From the NCBI RefSeq assembly GCF_910592395.1, contig NC_088313.1, positions 2,298,501-2,362,500 of the forward strand: a DNA stretch of 64,000 nt. The letters are read 5' to 3'. Position 1 is the first letter of the stretch. Every line of letters begins with the position of its first letter. The position numbers and the translations under genes were made by a program. Positions 10,307 to 22,535 of this stretch are shown here, piece after piece. The notes beneath the pieces were generated by a model. The model was not told the origin of the DNA and did no database searches. It saw only the letters and a list, made by a program, of their open reading frames with translations. Source of the stretch: Lineus longissimus. Lineage: Eukaryota; Nemertea; Pilidiophora; Heteronemertea; Lineidae.

Positions 10307-11660
10307 CACATGAGCTGGAGTCTGGTCTCAAGCTCCACATTCACATTCACATCGAGTGTTGTACATATTACTGCTACGTAATTTGTGAAAACTTGTGATG
10401 GGTTAACACTGGTTGAGATGAATATCTATCAAATGCATATACATCTGGATAAAGTGATTTGGCAAGAGCCCCTACAGAATGATAATGACCTCTTCATAAT
10501 GCGTGTCTATATTAAAGATAAGAAGTTAAACAAGATTGTCAGATCTATTCAATGGAAAATGTGGTCATCCGTCATCGTGCCAGGACATCTCATCTGACCT
10601 TGGTCGATTATACGAACTTGATACTTCGGTATAACTGCTTGATTCCCCTCCCCGACCTTTCCCTCCTGATAATATCAGGAGACAGGATTGGCTGACTGCT
10701 TTCAATAGACAACAGAGAGGTTAAGGGAGTTTAAGAGAATGAGCCCAACTTCAACTTCAACTGGCTTGTAGCTTGTATGGTCTCCCCCTCCTTGGTCGTA
10801 AGGCCCAGGGCATAATGGTCTGTATGATGACTGCGTCCCAGGATATGGAAGAAGAGAAGAAGAAGTTGTTTTTGCTCGTTTAGTTAGACCCCTTAACATC
10901 CCTATTATAACAGTTAATTACATGTTAGCTTCTGTTTCAGAACTGATCACAGAACATATAAGAATTTCTGTTTTTGCTTTGGGGGTTAAACAGTTAACAT
11001 GCATATAAGTATCAACATGATCATTTTACTTTTATGATACACATCTGTTGATACGTGTAGGCCTTTTCATCAACCCCACTTAGGAGCAGCCTTCCAAAAA
11101 AGCGACCATCTGCCCCTGGGACTGAAGAGGCTAGACAATACGATATGACTTCGGGGACAATGCACAACTACAGGGAAGGGTTGCATGCAACGTGTACACT
11201 GATGCATTGAATTTCATATGCCGTATACACTGTTCATGTGTAACAAGCAAATACTGTGGAAAAATAATTTGTGCATTTACTTCTCACTGATGTACACTGC
11301 ACACTGTGTACTTCTCACACACATTGTACACGGTCCTTTACAAGTGAGGAGAAGTCAGATTTAAATATAACAGGCATCTGCCAGGTACCCAATTGTATTC
11401 CTTTACACCACTGAAGGGGGGGGGTCATGGCTAGTACCAAGGGCAGTGAATCCAATCTGAAATGTTTTCCCCCAATTCTTTTGGCATTGAAAGCTCTTTC
11501 ATGGTTTTCACAAATTTTCAGACTCAATGAAAGAAACCTCTTCAGCCGACAAGAATGAAATGGCCAGGCGCCATTGTGTTCACCTTCTAGATATTTGGTG
11601 GTTAGAAATTCATCCTGGTTAAGAAACATTCTACATGTATAGTATATCAGTCAAACCAAA
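10307..11660. other. Non-coding stretch, nothing definite
   Basis: AT-rich single-copy sequence. A 104-codon minus-strand frame at 11315-11629 has no recognisable motif and is likely chance. No RNA gene or repeat was seen. Confidence 0.4.
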
Positions 11661-11816
11661 GATCTTGCCTAGGGGTACTCACACACCAAGTATGAACCTT
11701 CTAGGTCAAGCGGCTAAGAAACGTGCCACTCTTTTGTCAAAAGTTAATGACGGACGATGATGATGACGGACAACGGTATCATATAAGCTCCCCCCTGAAT
11801 GGTGAGCTAAAAACCA
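11661..11816 (+). mobile_element. Dispersed repeat, copy 1 (3' part)
   Basis: This closely matches 45814-45967. Shared blocks include 'ttctaggtcaag', 'ggctaagaaac', 'gccactcttttgtcaaaag', a GACGGAC-rich run, 'ggtatcatataagctcccc' and 'gagctaaaaacc'. A more distant relative lies at 42140-42320. The end 'gagctaaaaa' is typical of a repeat family I associate with lophotrochozoan genomes, but I cannot name it with certainty. Confidence 0.8.
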
Positions 11817-13241
11817 ACCATTTGAGTAGTTTGTGAACATCACAGGAGTTCAGACAATAACTTCCAAATCTCTCCGTTCTTATCTCGCCACTCGATAACC
11901 TGTAAATCAATCAGGACGTCCTGCACCATTTGTAACCAATCCCCATCAAGTACGTGGATCAATCCCGCATTCAAAATGGTGGAAATTCCCCACCGAAGAT
12001 TACTGATGAGGTTTAATTGATCCATGGGATCCCACACTCGATTTCTATCAGCACACGATCAAAACCACACCACTGCAAAGATTATCCTTGATCATTTTCT
12101 GTTGGTCGTTTTTTAGCTATTTTTTCCTCTGAAGTGAGAACCTGCCGTTTTAATGCAGATGATGACGAAAAAGACTCGAGTCACTTACAATTGGCACATC
12201 ACTTCTTGTCAGATTCAAATAGATTACCAATTGCCGAGAGGCGAAAAAGCTTTTCGTCACCCAAGTAAAAAGGTTGAAACATCAATAGCTCTTGATTTAC
12301 TGATCCAGCGATTTATCTGACTTTTTTTGATTGATTGATTAATCGGAATATTGAATTGTTTCTCAGAAACTGAAGCCGAGGCAATGAAGGAAAAAGACGG
12401 TTTTTAAAAAGCGTTGAGTTTTTGATCGCACCCTACGTCTGTCACTTGTCAATTCTAAAGTAGGTGATTTAAGACGCAGTCTGGGAAGAATGAAAAGCGT
12501 GGAGTTAAACTGTCTGGAAATTTGCATGGAAGTCATTGCACTTTTCTATACTGAGATTCAGGATGGTTATAAGAATCTTCCCAAAGCAGCCGACAAGATA
12601 GGCATCAATGTGAAAACATGTCAACAATCAAACTTTCCACTTTCCAAACTATACATCGTACTACTGATACTGAATACCTTAGCTGGCGAGGACAATGCCC
12701 TTAAAGGCATTTCACAGTGTAATCTAGTATTCTAAATGTTCAGTATTTTTAAACATAATTCTTCACATGATATTTTGTTCAATATGACAATATCTCAAAA
12801 CTATCAAACTTGATATTTTCTAAGCAATTAAACCTTATACACTCGAAACTATTTCAGAACTATAACGAGCAATAGTCATGTTTTTGTCATTTGTTATGTT
12901 TGTAATTGATCGTTTAAAATTGCTTCACAACAGATATCAGTAATCAGCCACCTCTGCCAATTGATTTCATGCTAATTTTCTGTAACACTCTCAACAATTA
13001 AGGGTGCCTAAATGTTCAAATCCATGTAGGCGGTCACCCAAAGCCCAATAGATAGACAAAAGGATAGGTGTAGCGTGGTTTCACACGAGACACTTGACCT
13101 GCCTGAATTTGAGTCACTTCAATTGCCTACTTCAACTGATGTTAATTGCCAGTTATAATAACACTTTCAAATGTCACAGGTTGTTTTGTAACCTCAGGCA
13201 AAGCACTTAGTTGAAGCAACACCAATCATCACAGCTCCATG
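11817..13241. other. Non-coding stretch, nothing definite
   Basis: Single-copy, AT-rich. The 12040-12450 part is rich in ATTGATT/AATCAAT-like words, as seen in conserved enhancers, but no claim can be made without a comparison genome. No repeat or exon was identified. Confidence 0.35.
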
Positions 13242-13469
13242 TCAGATCATTTTCTTGTCATCTGCCAAATTACAGCCAAAGTGCAAAGCCAACACCCAAG
13301 AGTTGGATACCATACCATGCAGAACTAACTCAATAGAATCTTTCCTAGCCATTTTAAGATTTATTGTGCCGTGCAATTTTCTCATGAAATGGACCATCAT
13401 CGCTCTTTCACTCGAAACAAGCTCCGTGGCGCCTTCTATCTTGCGATAAAATGCCCTCTGGCCAAACAT
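13242..13469 (-). CDS. Hypothetical 75-residue ORF
   Basis: ATG to TGA on the minus strand, 75 residues, basic and Met-rich, with no Cys cluster, signal peptide or membrane segment. Codons tend to begin with a purine. The base before the ATG is C, with A at -3, an acceptable animal start context. No family is recognised and no splice sites or poly(A) signal tie it to a gene. It could be an exon fragment or chance. Confidence 0.18.
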   Translation of the reverse strand: MFGQRAFYRKIEGATELVSSERAMMVHFMRKLHGTINLKMARKDSIELVLHGMVSNSWVLALHFGCNLADDKKMI

Positions 13470-14345
13470 GGTCAGAAGTCCAGACTAAGGTGGTGTGTTT
13501 GGACCTAGGTATGGACAATGTTGAGACGATGTTCAGCTAAAGGGATGCTGTCATTGAATATGCCATCATAGGAGCTTGGGCTTTGAACTACAATCTAGAG
13601 CTTTTTTTATAGCTCCTGATGAATTTTGACAGTGTTTGTCTCTTCATTGATGTACTGTCTCTAAGTGAACATCTCCAATCATACAGCTCACTGGGTAGTT
13701 AGATCACCTGATGAAGACCATTATCACCAATTAGGTAAAATCAGTCGGATTACTGAAGTGTTGTCACAGTTATGTTGTGTGGTGTAAGTCCTAATCGACC
13801 TGATTGCTAGCCAGCAGACTCTCTAACCAAACCTATTATGCTCCAATCAGAGATGGTGTAACCGACTGATTGTTGTTAGAGTGTCTTACCAGGGATCATG
13901 TAATCACAAGTAACCATAGATTAAGGGACCATTTTCAATTAAGTAGCACTGGATGCAAGCATTGATTGATTTATAACCATTTTGTTTGAATCGTGGCAGT
14001 CTTCTTTACTCCCAAAACGTGGCCGCAACTACCCTCTGGCTGTGGTGCTAGGAGGAGTGGAATATGTACAGTCTCTGCTCTTCATGTGAGTTCCCAAAAC
14101 TGTCAACAGGGGTGGAAAGGATTCGAATCAGAAACCCACAAGGCAATGTAGATGTAGAAGCATGGGAACAAGCAAGGGGTTTGGGCAGCCCCCTGCAGTA
14201 CTGGTGACATTGCCATGTTCTTGCGGTCAAGTTGGCTGACACTCTTGATGAAGTACTCTTGTCCCCTATTGAGAGAATCAGAACTAGGATGGCTAGTAAA
14301 CAACTGATTACATACTGGCATTTCTCTAGTTGTATATTTGTGACT

Positions 14346-14550
14346 CGTCACAGCAAAACCAGGCGCATGTTGCTCTGAGCTTGGCCAACTGAGACAGACT
14401 GTTTGTTCATTTCTCTATTGTCCGCCTTTTGTGAAATATGAGCACATTAATTTCTTCCATTATCTCCTGGTGTCATTTAGGCTCATCTTCTGTACGACAT
14501 GCACCTGGTTTTGCTGTGACAGGTCACATTTGTTTGGAGCCTAAATGACC
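14346..14550. repeat. Nested inverted repeats (foldback)
   Basis: The outer pair is 14346-14372 against 14495-14521. Both arms carry the block GTCACAGCAAAACCAGG or its complement, with about three mismatches in 27. A second pair, 14471-14484 (tgtcatttaggctc) against 14537-14550 (its complement), is interleaved so that its left arm lies inside the first loop. This suggests one foldback element inserted into or overlapping another. No transposase is present. Confidence 0.8.
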
Positions 14551-14574
14551 TTTGAATGTGTCTGACCAAAAAAG

Positions 14575-14592
14575 ACACACACACACACACAC
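14575..14592. repeat. AC microsatellite
   Basis: About nine AC dinucleotides, following the foldback at 14346-14550. Confidence 0.9.
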
Positions 14593-14599
14593 GCAGACA

Positions 14600-16060
14600 C
14601 TCATCAATACACCAATTCATCTCATTTGCAACCAATGTCAATGATACTGCAATGTGGCCACTCTAACTACAGAAAAAGATCAGCTAAGCCGAACATCTCA
14701 AACCTAATAGCCCACACCAGACACATCTACCATGGACCACGGACAGCAAACTAACATCAACAACAATGAAATGGCCAGTGTCGTGTCAAACCGATCCGTC
14801 AGGCAATAAGTCTTCAATAGGTAAAGTGGTCGATAGGCCGTTAGTCCAGCACTCGACATGATCGAGAAGTCATCAGATGATTACCGAGGGTCCTTAGCCG
14901 GGATCGCCGACGTTATGGACAGGGCGATAACGTAGCGACTTCACCATTTGGCTGTTAACGGTATTATCTTGAACGAAAATCAATAGAGGTGATGTCATAG
15001 AGTGCATGAAGAAATCGCCACGAGTATTAAGTAATGGTGGAGGATGAAGGGGAATGTCTCTTGATAGTCAGGTTAACACTCACTTGGCTAAGAGCATCGA
15101 GATATGGCAAAGAAGGTACAATGAAGACTGATGCCAGTAACACAGAGGTCAAAAGAGACCACCCTACCATCTCTGCTACACAAGAGGTTCTTTCTGAGAT
15201 AAAAGGACCATTAATCCAATTGGTAAAGCAAAAGACTTGCAATGTTTTCATCTTACTCTTTTTAACAATCCTTTTTAATCATGTTAATTTACCTATCACC
15301 CTCCAAGTGGAGCAGGTAATAGAAGCAAGGTGCATTTGAGTAGTCACATCCACGATCAATTCTAGACCTACGATCACTTCAGGTGACATAGGTGGACACC
15401 TAGTAGATATTTATGACACTAAATTCGGCTTGTATATCATAATACAAACTTTCTTTCACAGGAGACTTCATTTATATTGGTAATCTCTGACATACATATC
15501 AAGCGATAGCAACTGACTGAATTGCAATGCTGAACTAGACATTTTTTTAAAAATCTGCTTTAAATTTCCCATACCTCTCCCTCTCCCTCTCATTGCAACT
15601 TAGTTGTAGGTAGACAACAAAAACAAAAGAGACATACACCTACGCAAAATATTGGAAATAAGCAGAAATAAGTGCCAAAAAATAAACAAAATGATGTTCG
15701 AGTTGTCACTTTAGATCTGTAGCACCCACTTGGTATTGTTTCAAACGCCCACAGCAACCATCTCTGACTAATCTGTAAAAAGTTGCATCAACTGCGTCAG
15801 GTACATGTACCTTCAGTTGAAATCTGACCTTTGGATTTCTGTATCAAATAAAGAAATCCCCATGGCTATGCCCACTGCCTAAAGGATGACACAGACCTCC
15901 CAGGAGACAGGGGTGGGAGTAAACTGGATGGCTTCAGTAGCACCGCTTGTGCTGTTCTTACTTAAAGCGTATTTCCTACGAGCAATGCAATGCCTCTTCC
16001 CGCGCCACTGTCGGTATTCAAGCAATTGATGCATCATGAAGTTATAAGCAAGTTTCTGAG
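14600..16060. other. Non-coding stretch, possible regulatory patch
   Basis: No gene or repeat was found. The 14840-15000 segment is richer in G+C and CpG than its surroundings, which would fit a conserved regulatory element, but that needs a comparison genome. Confidence 0.3.
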
Positions 16061-16064
16061 TAGA

Positions 16065-16185
16065 ACCCTATTGCGGACCATATTGCCCACATAGTCAGTT
16101 GGCCAAATCTAGCTAACTGATTTGCGCCGGACTTCTCATACAGGAAATGAGAAGGTGCATTTTCACCATCCTGAAGTAAAACCAA
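16065..16185 (+). mobile_element. Dispersed repeat pair, copy 1
   Basis: Shares 'ccaaatctagctaactgat', 'gaaatgagaag' and a following 'cattttcacc'-like block with 44110-44225, in the same order and orientation. Two diverged copies of one interspersed repeat are the simplest reading. The ends are not defined. Confidence 0.65.
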
Positions 16186-16261
16186 TATTCAATGTTTTTT
16201 TGCTTACCATACCGGTACGCCAGGGAATTGAGAAGGATTTTATTTGAGGACCTAAAAAACT

Positions 16262-16345
16262 TTTTTAAATCTAAATTGTAAATTTTATTTACAATTGTAA
16301 ATTACAATTGTAAATTTTATTTTTAATTGTATTTTAAAAACACTT
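16262..16345. repeat. AT-rich simple repeat
   Basis: Repeats of AATTGTAAATTT and its near-palindromic partner TTACAATTGTAAA. It lies between two direct copies of 'cggtacgcc' (near 16213 and 16452). Confidence 0.7.
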
Positions 16346-17001
16346 TAAATGTATTATGAAATAACCTACTTAGGGGTTTCATGAAAGTGTGCACGCAAAA
16401 CTCCTACCCATTTGCCATTGGGTATAATTTACTACCCACAATATACGTACCCGGTACGCCTTTGGGCAGGAAAGAGGAGATATCATGAAAATGTGCTTTG
16501 TGGAATGTTCATATCACTATGATTATTACAGAGAAGAGTTCACGGCAAATGATAACCCTGAACTTTTTTGCATGATCCTAAACGATACCTTGCAGCAAAA
16601 ACAAACAAAAATAGGGCCTGCAGCTATTATCCAAATTACCACCATAAAATCTAGTCTCGTTATTCTAACAATCAATTTTCAAAGGCAATCTAATGGCTTC
16701 AGAATGTAATACATCCATCATTTGTTTTCCAACACAAATAAGAAACAAAACGCATAACAAAATATCTCAGATTCAGACAATAAGCCCGCATTTTCAGGTT
16801 TGTTTATAAGCGAGAATGTACCTGTATCAAAAATACAAATGGGAATTTTTCTCATCAATATGTATCTCAGCAAACAACTGGCCTACCATTTGATTATCAA
16901 GGTGTGGAAAATAGTTTCGTATTGTTCTGGCTATCAATTGCTCACATGAGGTATTGGTGAGATATATCGATTTTTTTTTCCATTCCGATATAAAATGTGA
17001 T

Positions 17002-17230
17002 ATTTTTTTCTCACAGGTTAGCACGAGCTACACATTTTTCAAAAGGACAACTGCAAGGTTTGAGATCCATCCACCAAAAGCACACAACGACCCAGTTGGG
17101 CCCCCGCTTAAATTTGGTGGGTTTTTTTTCACACGTTAGCACAAGCTACATATTTTTCAACTTAACGACAATGTGTCAGATCTATCCTCCAAAAGCACAT
17201 GGCTAAACAGTTGGGCTTATACTTAAATTT
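17002..17230. repeat. Two-unit tandem duplication, 120 bp
   Basis: Units begin near 17010 and 17130. Each has 'gttagcac(g/a)agctaca', 'atttttcaa', 'ccaaaagcaca' and 'cagttgggc' in order, ending in 'cttaaattt'. The divergence indicates an old duplication. Confidence 0.9.
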
Positions 17231-17360
17231 AACAGAGAAATAAGTTCTTCCATGTGCCTAAAAAAGTTTAAGATTGCAACAAGTTACTAAAAAGTATTTT
17301 TATTTTCGCATTGAACAGTCATCTTTTGCCTTCACCAGTTTCATCAAAAACACACTACTT

Positions 17361-17382
17361 CATATTACTTTGAAGTAATATG
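17361..17382. repeat. Perfect 22-bp palindrome
   Basis: CATATTACTT and AAGTAATATG flank a two-base centre. Isolated; no known role. Confidence 0.9.
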
Positions 17383-17944
17383 TTTTTGGTTTTATCCATT
17401 ATCAGGGTTGATGGTATAGCATTCTCAGGGGAAAATAATTGCAGTCCGGGCATACAGAGCCCAAGGCGACCCAGTCAGGGTAAAGGTCAAGTAGATGGAA
17501 CAGGTGTTTTACAATGACTTTTAAAATGCTCCTTGCACAAAATTGATTTCTTCAGTGCCTAGTTAAATATACACACATGTGCATGTTAATTCAACTGACT
17601 ATATCTGAGTTGTTGCAACAGTCTGATTAAGTTTTTGAGTTGAAGTTGAAATCTTTTGAAAATTGAATGCAGCCATTATGCTTGATCGAGATGGATTTGG
17701 CAAAGGCCTGCTAGATTTGATGTTATATATTTACAACACAATAATTGAGTATACAGTATATGGTACTTAGGATAATTTTGTGTTCACTTGATAAATGTCT
17801 CACTTTTGGAAAATCATACCATGCCATTACTATGAAAACTGCTGAATCAGAAAGGATAATTCAATTTTCAAGTTAACATTTATAACTGATGCATTACTTT
17901 ACTTTTTTCGGTTTTTTAAAGATGGATATTAAGGAAAAGCATTT

Positions 17945-18370
17945 TAAAGCAGCAAGTAAAGCACAACCAATTTCTCAGCAGTGCAAGCAATGGATGATAC
18001 ACACAACACAACACCATTATCCCATATCCCAAGTCACTTTAGGCCATTTGAAGCCACATCTACTTCGAGTATGTTTTTGTTATGTAGGTAATGGGTGAAG
18101 GGGGGGCAACTTTTTTAATGAGTTTCGGGCACACCATACAGTAGCACAACATTTTCTCAGCAGTGCAAAGTCTTAAACGACAAAACACCACCACTCCATC
18201 CCATGCTACTTTAAGTTTTTGTAGGTGATTGGTATGGGGGGGGGGGGGCAACATTTTTTAAAGAAGTTTTGAGCACACTATACAACACTGCACAACACTT
18301 TTTTCAGCAGTGAAAACAATAACAAACAAAACACACAACAACACCACTGTCTTACACGACACAACACCAT
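17945..18370. repeat. Three-unit diverged tandem repeat
   Basis: Three units of about 150-180 bp each carry 'tttctcagcagtgcaa' or a variant (17971, 18153, ~18302), then an 'acaacaccac'-type block. The first two then carry 'gtaggt(a/g)attggtatggggg' or 'gtaggtaatgggtgaagggg' and 'ggcaac(a)tttttta'. The G-run at 18236-18248 is 13 long and probably unstable. Confidence 0.8.
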
Positions 18371-18849
18371 CACTGCTCAAAATTCCAGGTGACTTTCTCC
18401 GAGTCACATGGCACACGCTACGTCCCAGAGAAACATAAACACAGATGAAAACGGCCAAATATCAGAAAGAGAAAAATGACTCTTACAGATGCGAGTTGAG
18501 GCTGAGAAGATAAAACTCTCACCGGTGGTGTTTGCGTAGCGGTCTCCATTAGCATCGTGAAACTAAAGAGTAGTCCAACAATTTGCTTCCAACTAGAAAC
18601 TATGAAAGACGAAATGTGCGTGTGTTTGTAGAGTCAGATGGATATGAAAAATCAACCGTATGAATAATTAACTACTAGCTCATTATACCCGGCGAAAGCT
18701 TTGGTAGCGTCACGATGAGAGCCGCGTGGCGATTGGTGGGAATGTTCCAGAGCTATTGGCTCACAACAATGCAATGTATTCCAGCTCCACGAGGAGTAGC
18801 GTATCGACAAATTTACAAACACTGAACACATGCTGGAAACAATGCTTGA

Positions 18850-18894
18850 TTGCCGCACAATAGCGGCAAGAGTTTAAGTGTTGATGACTTAAAC
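18850..18894. promoter_or_regulatory. Two adjacent perfect stem-loops
   Basis: TTGCCGC-ACAATA-GCGGCAA (18850-18869) is followed two bases later by GTTTAAGT-GTTGATG-ACTTAAAC (18872-18894). Both stems are perfect. The surrounding 18640-18960 sequence is GC-richer, with two inverted CCAAT boxes (GATTGGTGG near 18731, CTATTGGCTC near 18754), so a cis-regulatory element is possible. Role unknown. Confidence 0.45.
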
Positions 18895-19411
18895 GTATTA
18901 TTCACCGGGGCGTGATATGATTAGCATAAAAGTATTTTAGCCAAGGGCGGGATGATGGGAGGATTTCGAGGACACTTGTGATTCAATCGAGTTAATACGC
19001 CATTCAGACGTGTAACATTCTCAACAGATCAACCCTGCGAGGTGTTTGTGCTGACTCCCACTGACTCGATTTATGTTATCAATACAATACGATAAATAGA
19101 TAATTGAGTCTTAACAAGGTAATATATGATTGCATATGAAAGTAAATGGTTATTCACTGACACCTCATGCCTAAATTAGAATGATTATAAAGTGACAACT
19201 CTTAAATATGGCCAAGGTTTTGGCTCAAAATAATAACTTACCTTTCAAGAATATTCAAGAGAAGATTATACTCCTCAATTTACACATTACATATGTATGT
19301 TATAATACAACAAACAGTTGATTGTGAAATGATTCGGTAACTGGGATGCAATTTCAATGCAGTCAAACATGGAAAAGGCATAAGACTAAACACTGCTAAA
19401 TGGACTAGTGT

Positions 19412-20163
19412 GCAACTTGGACTCAATTATAAGGTAACGTGACTTGGTCTTAATGTTAAGGTATCTTGACTTTGACTCAGTGATTAAGTAATGTGACTTG
19501 GACTCAATGATGAGGTAATGTGACTAAGACTCAGTGATATGGTAATGTGACTTTGACTCAGTTATAAGGTAATGTGACTAAGACTCAATGATATGGTAAC
19601 GTGACTTTGACTCAGTGATAAGGTAATGTGACTAAGACTCAATGATATGGTAACGTGACTTGGACTCAATTATAAGATAACGTGACTTGGTCTTAATGTT
19701 AAGGTATCTTGACTTTGACTCAGTGATTAGGTAATGTGACTTTGACTCAATGATGAGGTAATGTGACTAAGACTCAGTGATATGGTAACGTGACTTTGAC
19801 TCAGTGATATGGTATTTGAGGAGCTAACATGACTTGGACTCAATGATAGGGTAACATGACTTGGACTCAAAGATAGGGTAACATGACTTGGACTCATTGA
19901 TAAGGTAACATGACTTGGACTCAATGATATGGTATTTGAGGAGCTAACATGACTTGGACTCAATGATAGGGTAACATGACTTGGACTCAAAGATAGGGTA
20001 ACATGACTTGGACTCAAAGATGAGTAACATGACTTGGACTCAAAGATAGGGTAACATGACTTGGACTCAAAGATGAGTAACATGACTTGGACTCAAAGAT
20101 AGGGTAACATGACTTGGACTCAAAGATAGGGTAATGTGACTCAATGATATGGTAATATGACTT
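19412..20163. repeat. 27-bp minisatellite with higher-order units
   Basis: About 28 copies of a 27-bp monomer like 'ggtaatgtgactttgactca'+'gtgatat'. A nine-monomer block beginning at 19419 recurs at 19662, giving a 243-bp higher-order period. A later block starting 'ggtatttgaggagctaacat' recurs at 19811 and 19931 (120 bp). At least seven copies of TGACTCA occur. Since 27 is a multiple of 3, the minus strand stays open for 118 codons (19727-20083) as a Ser-Pro-His-Val repeat; I treat that as a by-product. Confidence 0.95.
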
Positions 20164-21430
20164 ACCCTCGACATGCTCTTATCAGAGAGAAACAATCAGG
20201 CAAACTCTACCTACCTGCAATGATTAAGAAATACGAAAAATTTAATCAAATAATTAGTCAAATAAGTAAGTACCCAAATTATACCGAAAAAATCAATCCT
20301 TGGAAATATTTGAAATCTGCATTTCGTTATTGCATAACCTGAGAAAGAGAGTAGTCATCACTATCTTCTTTGTAATCAACTTCCATCATCTTATTGTTTT
20401 ATTTAACCTCCAATACTACAACGCCACGATTAAAAGCAAAACAGACACATTTCTTTGCAAACCAATGTTACAACACCGCACGATACTAAAACATGTAAAA
20501 CAAAATCTGTCAGAAATCGTTAAAACTTAACACCCAATAAAGTCGTCAGCATGCAACCAACACCATCATAATGACACTTTAGATTATTTCATGCAAAACT
20601 GTATTTTTTTATGAACGCTTGAAGAATACAAAGTGTGGGAAAGTAAGAGAACCAGCAGTTTTCTGAAAACAGCCACTTCTCATCAGATTAGTATCAATCA
20701 ATTAACTTTGCAACATACAACATGAAATTTCATAGCAATATCTGCCCATATCAAAAATCATATAAAAAAACTCAGCAAAGGAAAAGTCTTGCTGGCTAAG
20801 GTAATCTTACACTCAAGTATTTTACATCAGAACAATATTTGTGACATTGATATCAATTTTACAATACAACTTTATCTGGTCGGCTATACTGAAAACTTTT
20901 AGAAACGATGTAAAAATGTGGCCGGCTAAAAAGATATCTTACATCCCAAGTGTAGTAATGTAAACATTTAAATGAATAACTACCCTCCCAGGCAAACTCA
21001 AACAAAAGTTCTAATTTCATATGTAACATCAACTTCAGGGTCGTCATAGCAACAAATGATTTTGATAGGTAAGTGCTGAAGTGTTAGACAGGAACCTTTC
21101 CCACTGAAAAGCTTTCAAAAGTTTTTGAATATTCACAAGTTTTTTAACATGGAAATGTACCTCGCTTGCTTTCTGCATGATTGGTGAACAAAGCGTCAAG
21201 TGACGGGTTACATATAAAACAATAGTACATATTGGTAATACTAGTCAGCAGCGATATCAAGTAACATGCTGCATGATATATATATTTCATTGAATGAGAT
21301 CTTATTTTTCACATCAACATATATTTTTGACAGGTATGCAACTTCATGTATTGGGAAAGTTCATACATCATGCACATGTAAATTATTCATGAGGACTAAA
21401 TTTATGCCAGCTTTTATGAATATTTTTAAG
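20164..21430. other. Non-coding stretch, nothing definite
   Basis: AT-rich, single-copy. No exon, RNA gene or repeat could be supported. Confidence 0.4.
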
Positions 21431-21434
21431 GACG

Positions 21435-21565
21435 GAGCTTCCTCATCTGATGGCCGATGGTTCCAATCCTGGTTCTGTGTGTGCATACTATCATGAAAAG
21501 TCCTTAAAATGTGTCAGTCGAACTCTCGACGGCCATTTTCTCCCTTCACTATATTCACCCAACAT
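21435..21565 (+). mobile_element. SINE-like remnant
   Basis: A B-box-like GGTTCCAATCC lies at 21459-21469. It is followed by 'gcatactatcatgaaaag', similar to the sequence after the B box in the SINE at 58885. The A-box half is too degraded to place. Confidence 0.35.
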
Positions 21566-22254
21566 GCCCAATAGACCTTTAAGCAACCAACGTCACTCGT
21601 ATCCCATTTTGATTTTCTACCGCAAAACATCTAAAATTGACATATCCACATAATGCAAACGTTCCAATCCATCACGGTTCAGTAAAAGCTAATACTTATC
21701 TCGAACATCTAAAAGCATATTTAACTACATGTCATATATAGCATACACAAGTGTTTTAATTGCAACATATCCATTAATAATTCTATGGATCTTTCGAAAA
21801 TAGTAACAGAGAGGTCACTTCAAGTCAAAAATTAATGTCTAACATGTCTAATGGCACGTTATATATAAAGTTACTTTATTCTGAGTTTTTCTACAACGGA
21901 CTCTATTTTGAGATGTTTGGCCGTTGAAGATGAGCCATTAGTGGTCTAATAGTGGTCAATTTGTTCGTTACATGTAAATATTGATGTTTTTTAAGTCAAT
22001 ATGTATGGTGATGAATGCATCAACCAGAGTAGACAGATGTCTTCTTGGAATAATAATTCATTCACTTGACATTGCTTGATGGGTTGGGGAGCATATTTCT
22101 AAGATTTGAAAAGTTGAAATAATTTAGTCTCTATGCTGACCCTCATAAGAGGCTAATCTGGATAAACTATGGGTTACATGTTACATGTAACACCACTAGA
22201 CATAGGCCTACCAAATGTGCCAACTGACACTCAACACTGCTAAATATATATGCC

Positions 22255-22535
22255 AAAAATACTCTTCGAAGATCGACAAAAGTCATTGAGGGATACAGGA
22301 AGGGCTCGCGTTGGTGCCTTTTTCGAAATAAAACGACAAATTGACCCAGAGGTAGTTGTCAACACCCTCTCTCAGACAAAGCTTTTAGTCACTTTTGGAT
22401 GTGCCCAAGAAAGTTTTTGAAGATTGACAATTTTTAAATGATTGTGGGATGCAGAGGGCTTGCTTTGGTACATCATTTGGTGCGTTTTTGAAAAAAAGAC
22501 GAAATGACCTAGAAATATGTTGACCCCTTTTTCAC
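22255..22535. repeat. Two-unit tandem duplication, ~151 bp
   Basis: 'ttcgaagatcgacaa' at 22264 and 'tttgaagattgacaa' at 22415 start matching blocks. Both continue through 'gggat(a/g)cag', 'ggctcgcgttggt' or 'ggcttgctttggt', 'gcgtttttgaaa' or 'gcctttttcgaaa', and a 'gacaaattgacc' or 'gacgaaatgacc' end. Confidence 0.8.

Noticed and set aside
11315-11629. 104-codon minus-strand ORF
   Set aside because: No motif, no coding-like codon pattern; ORFs of this size are expected by chance in 64 kb.
19727-20083. 118-codon minus-strand ORF, Ser-Pro-His-Val repeats
   Set aside because: A by-product of a 27-bp (9-codon) monomer without stops in that frame; no sequence outside the array contributes.
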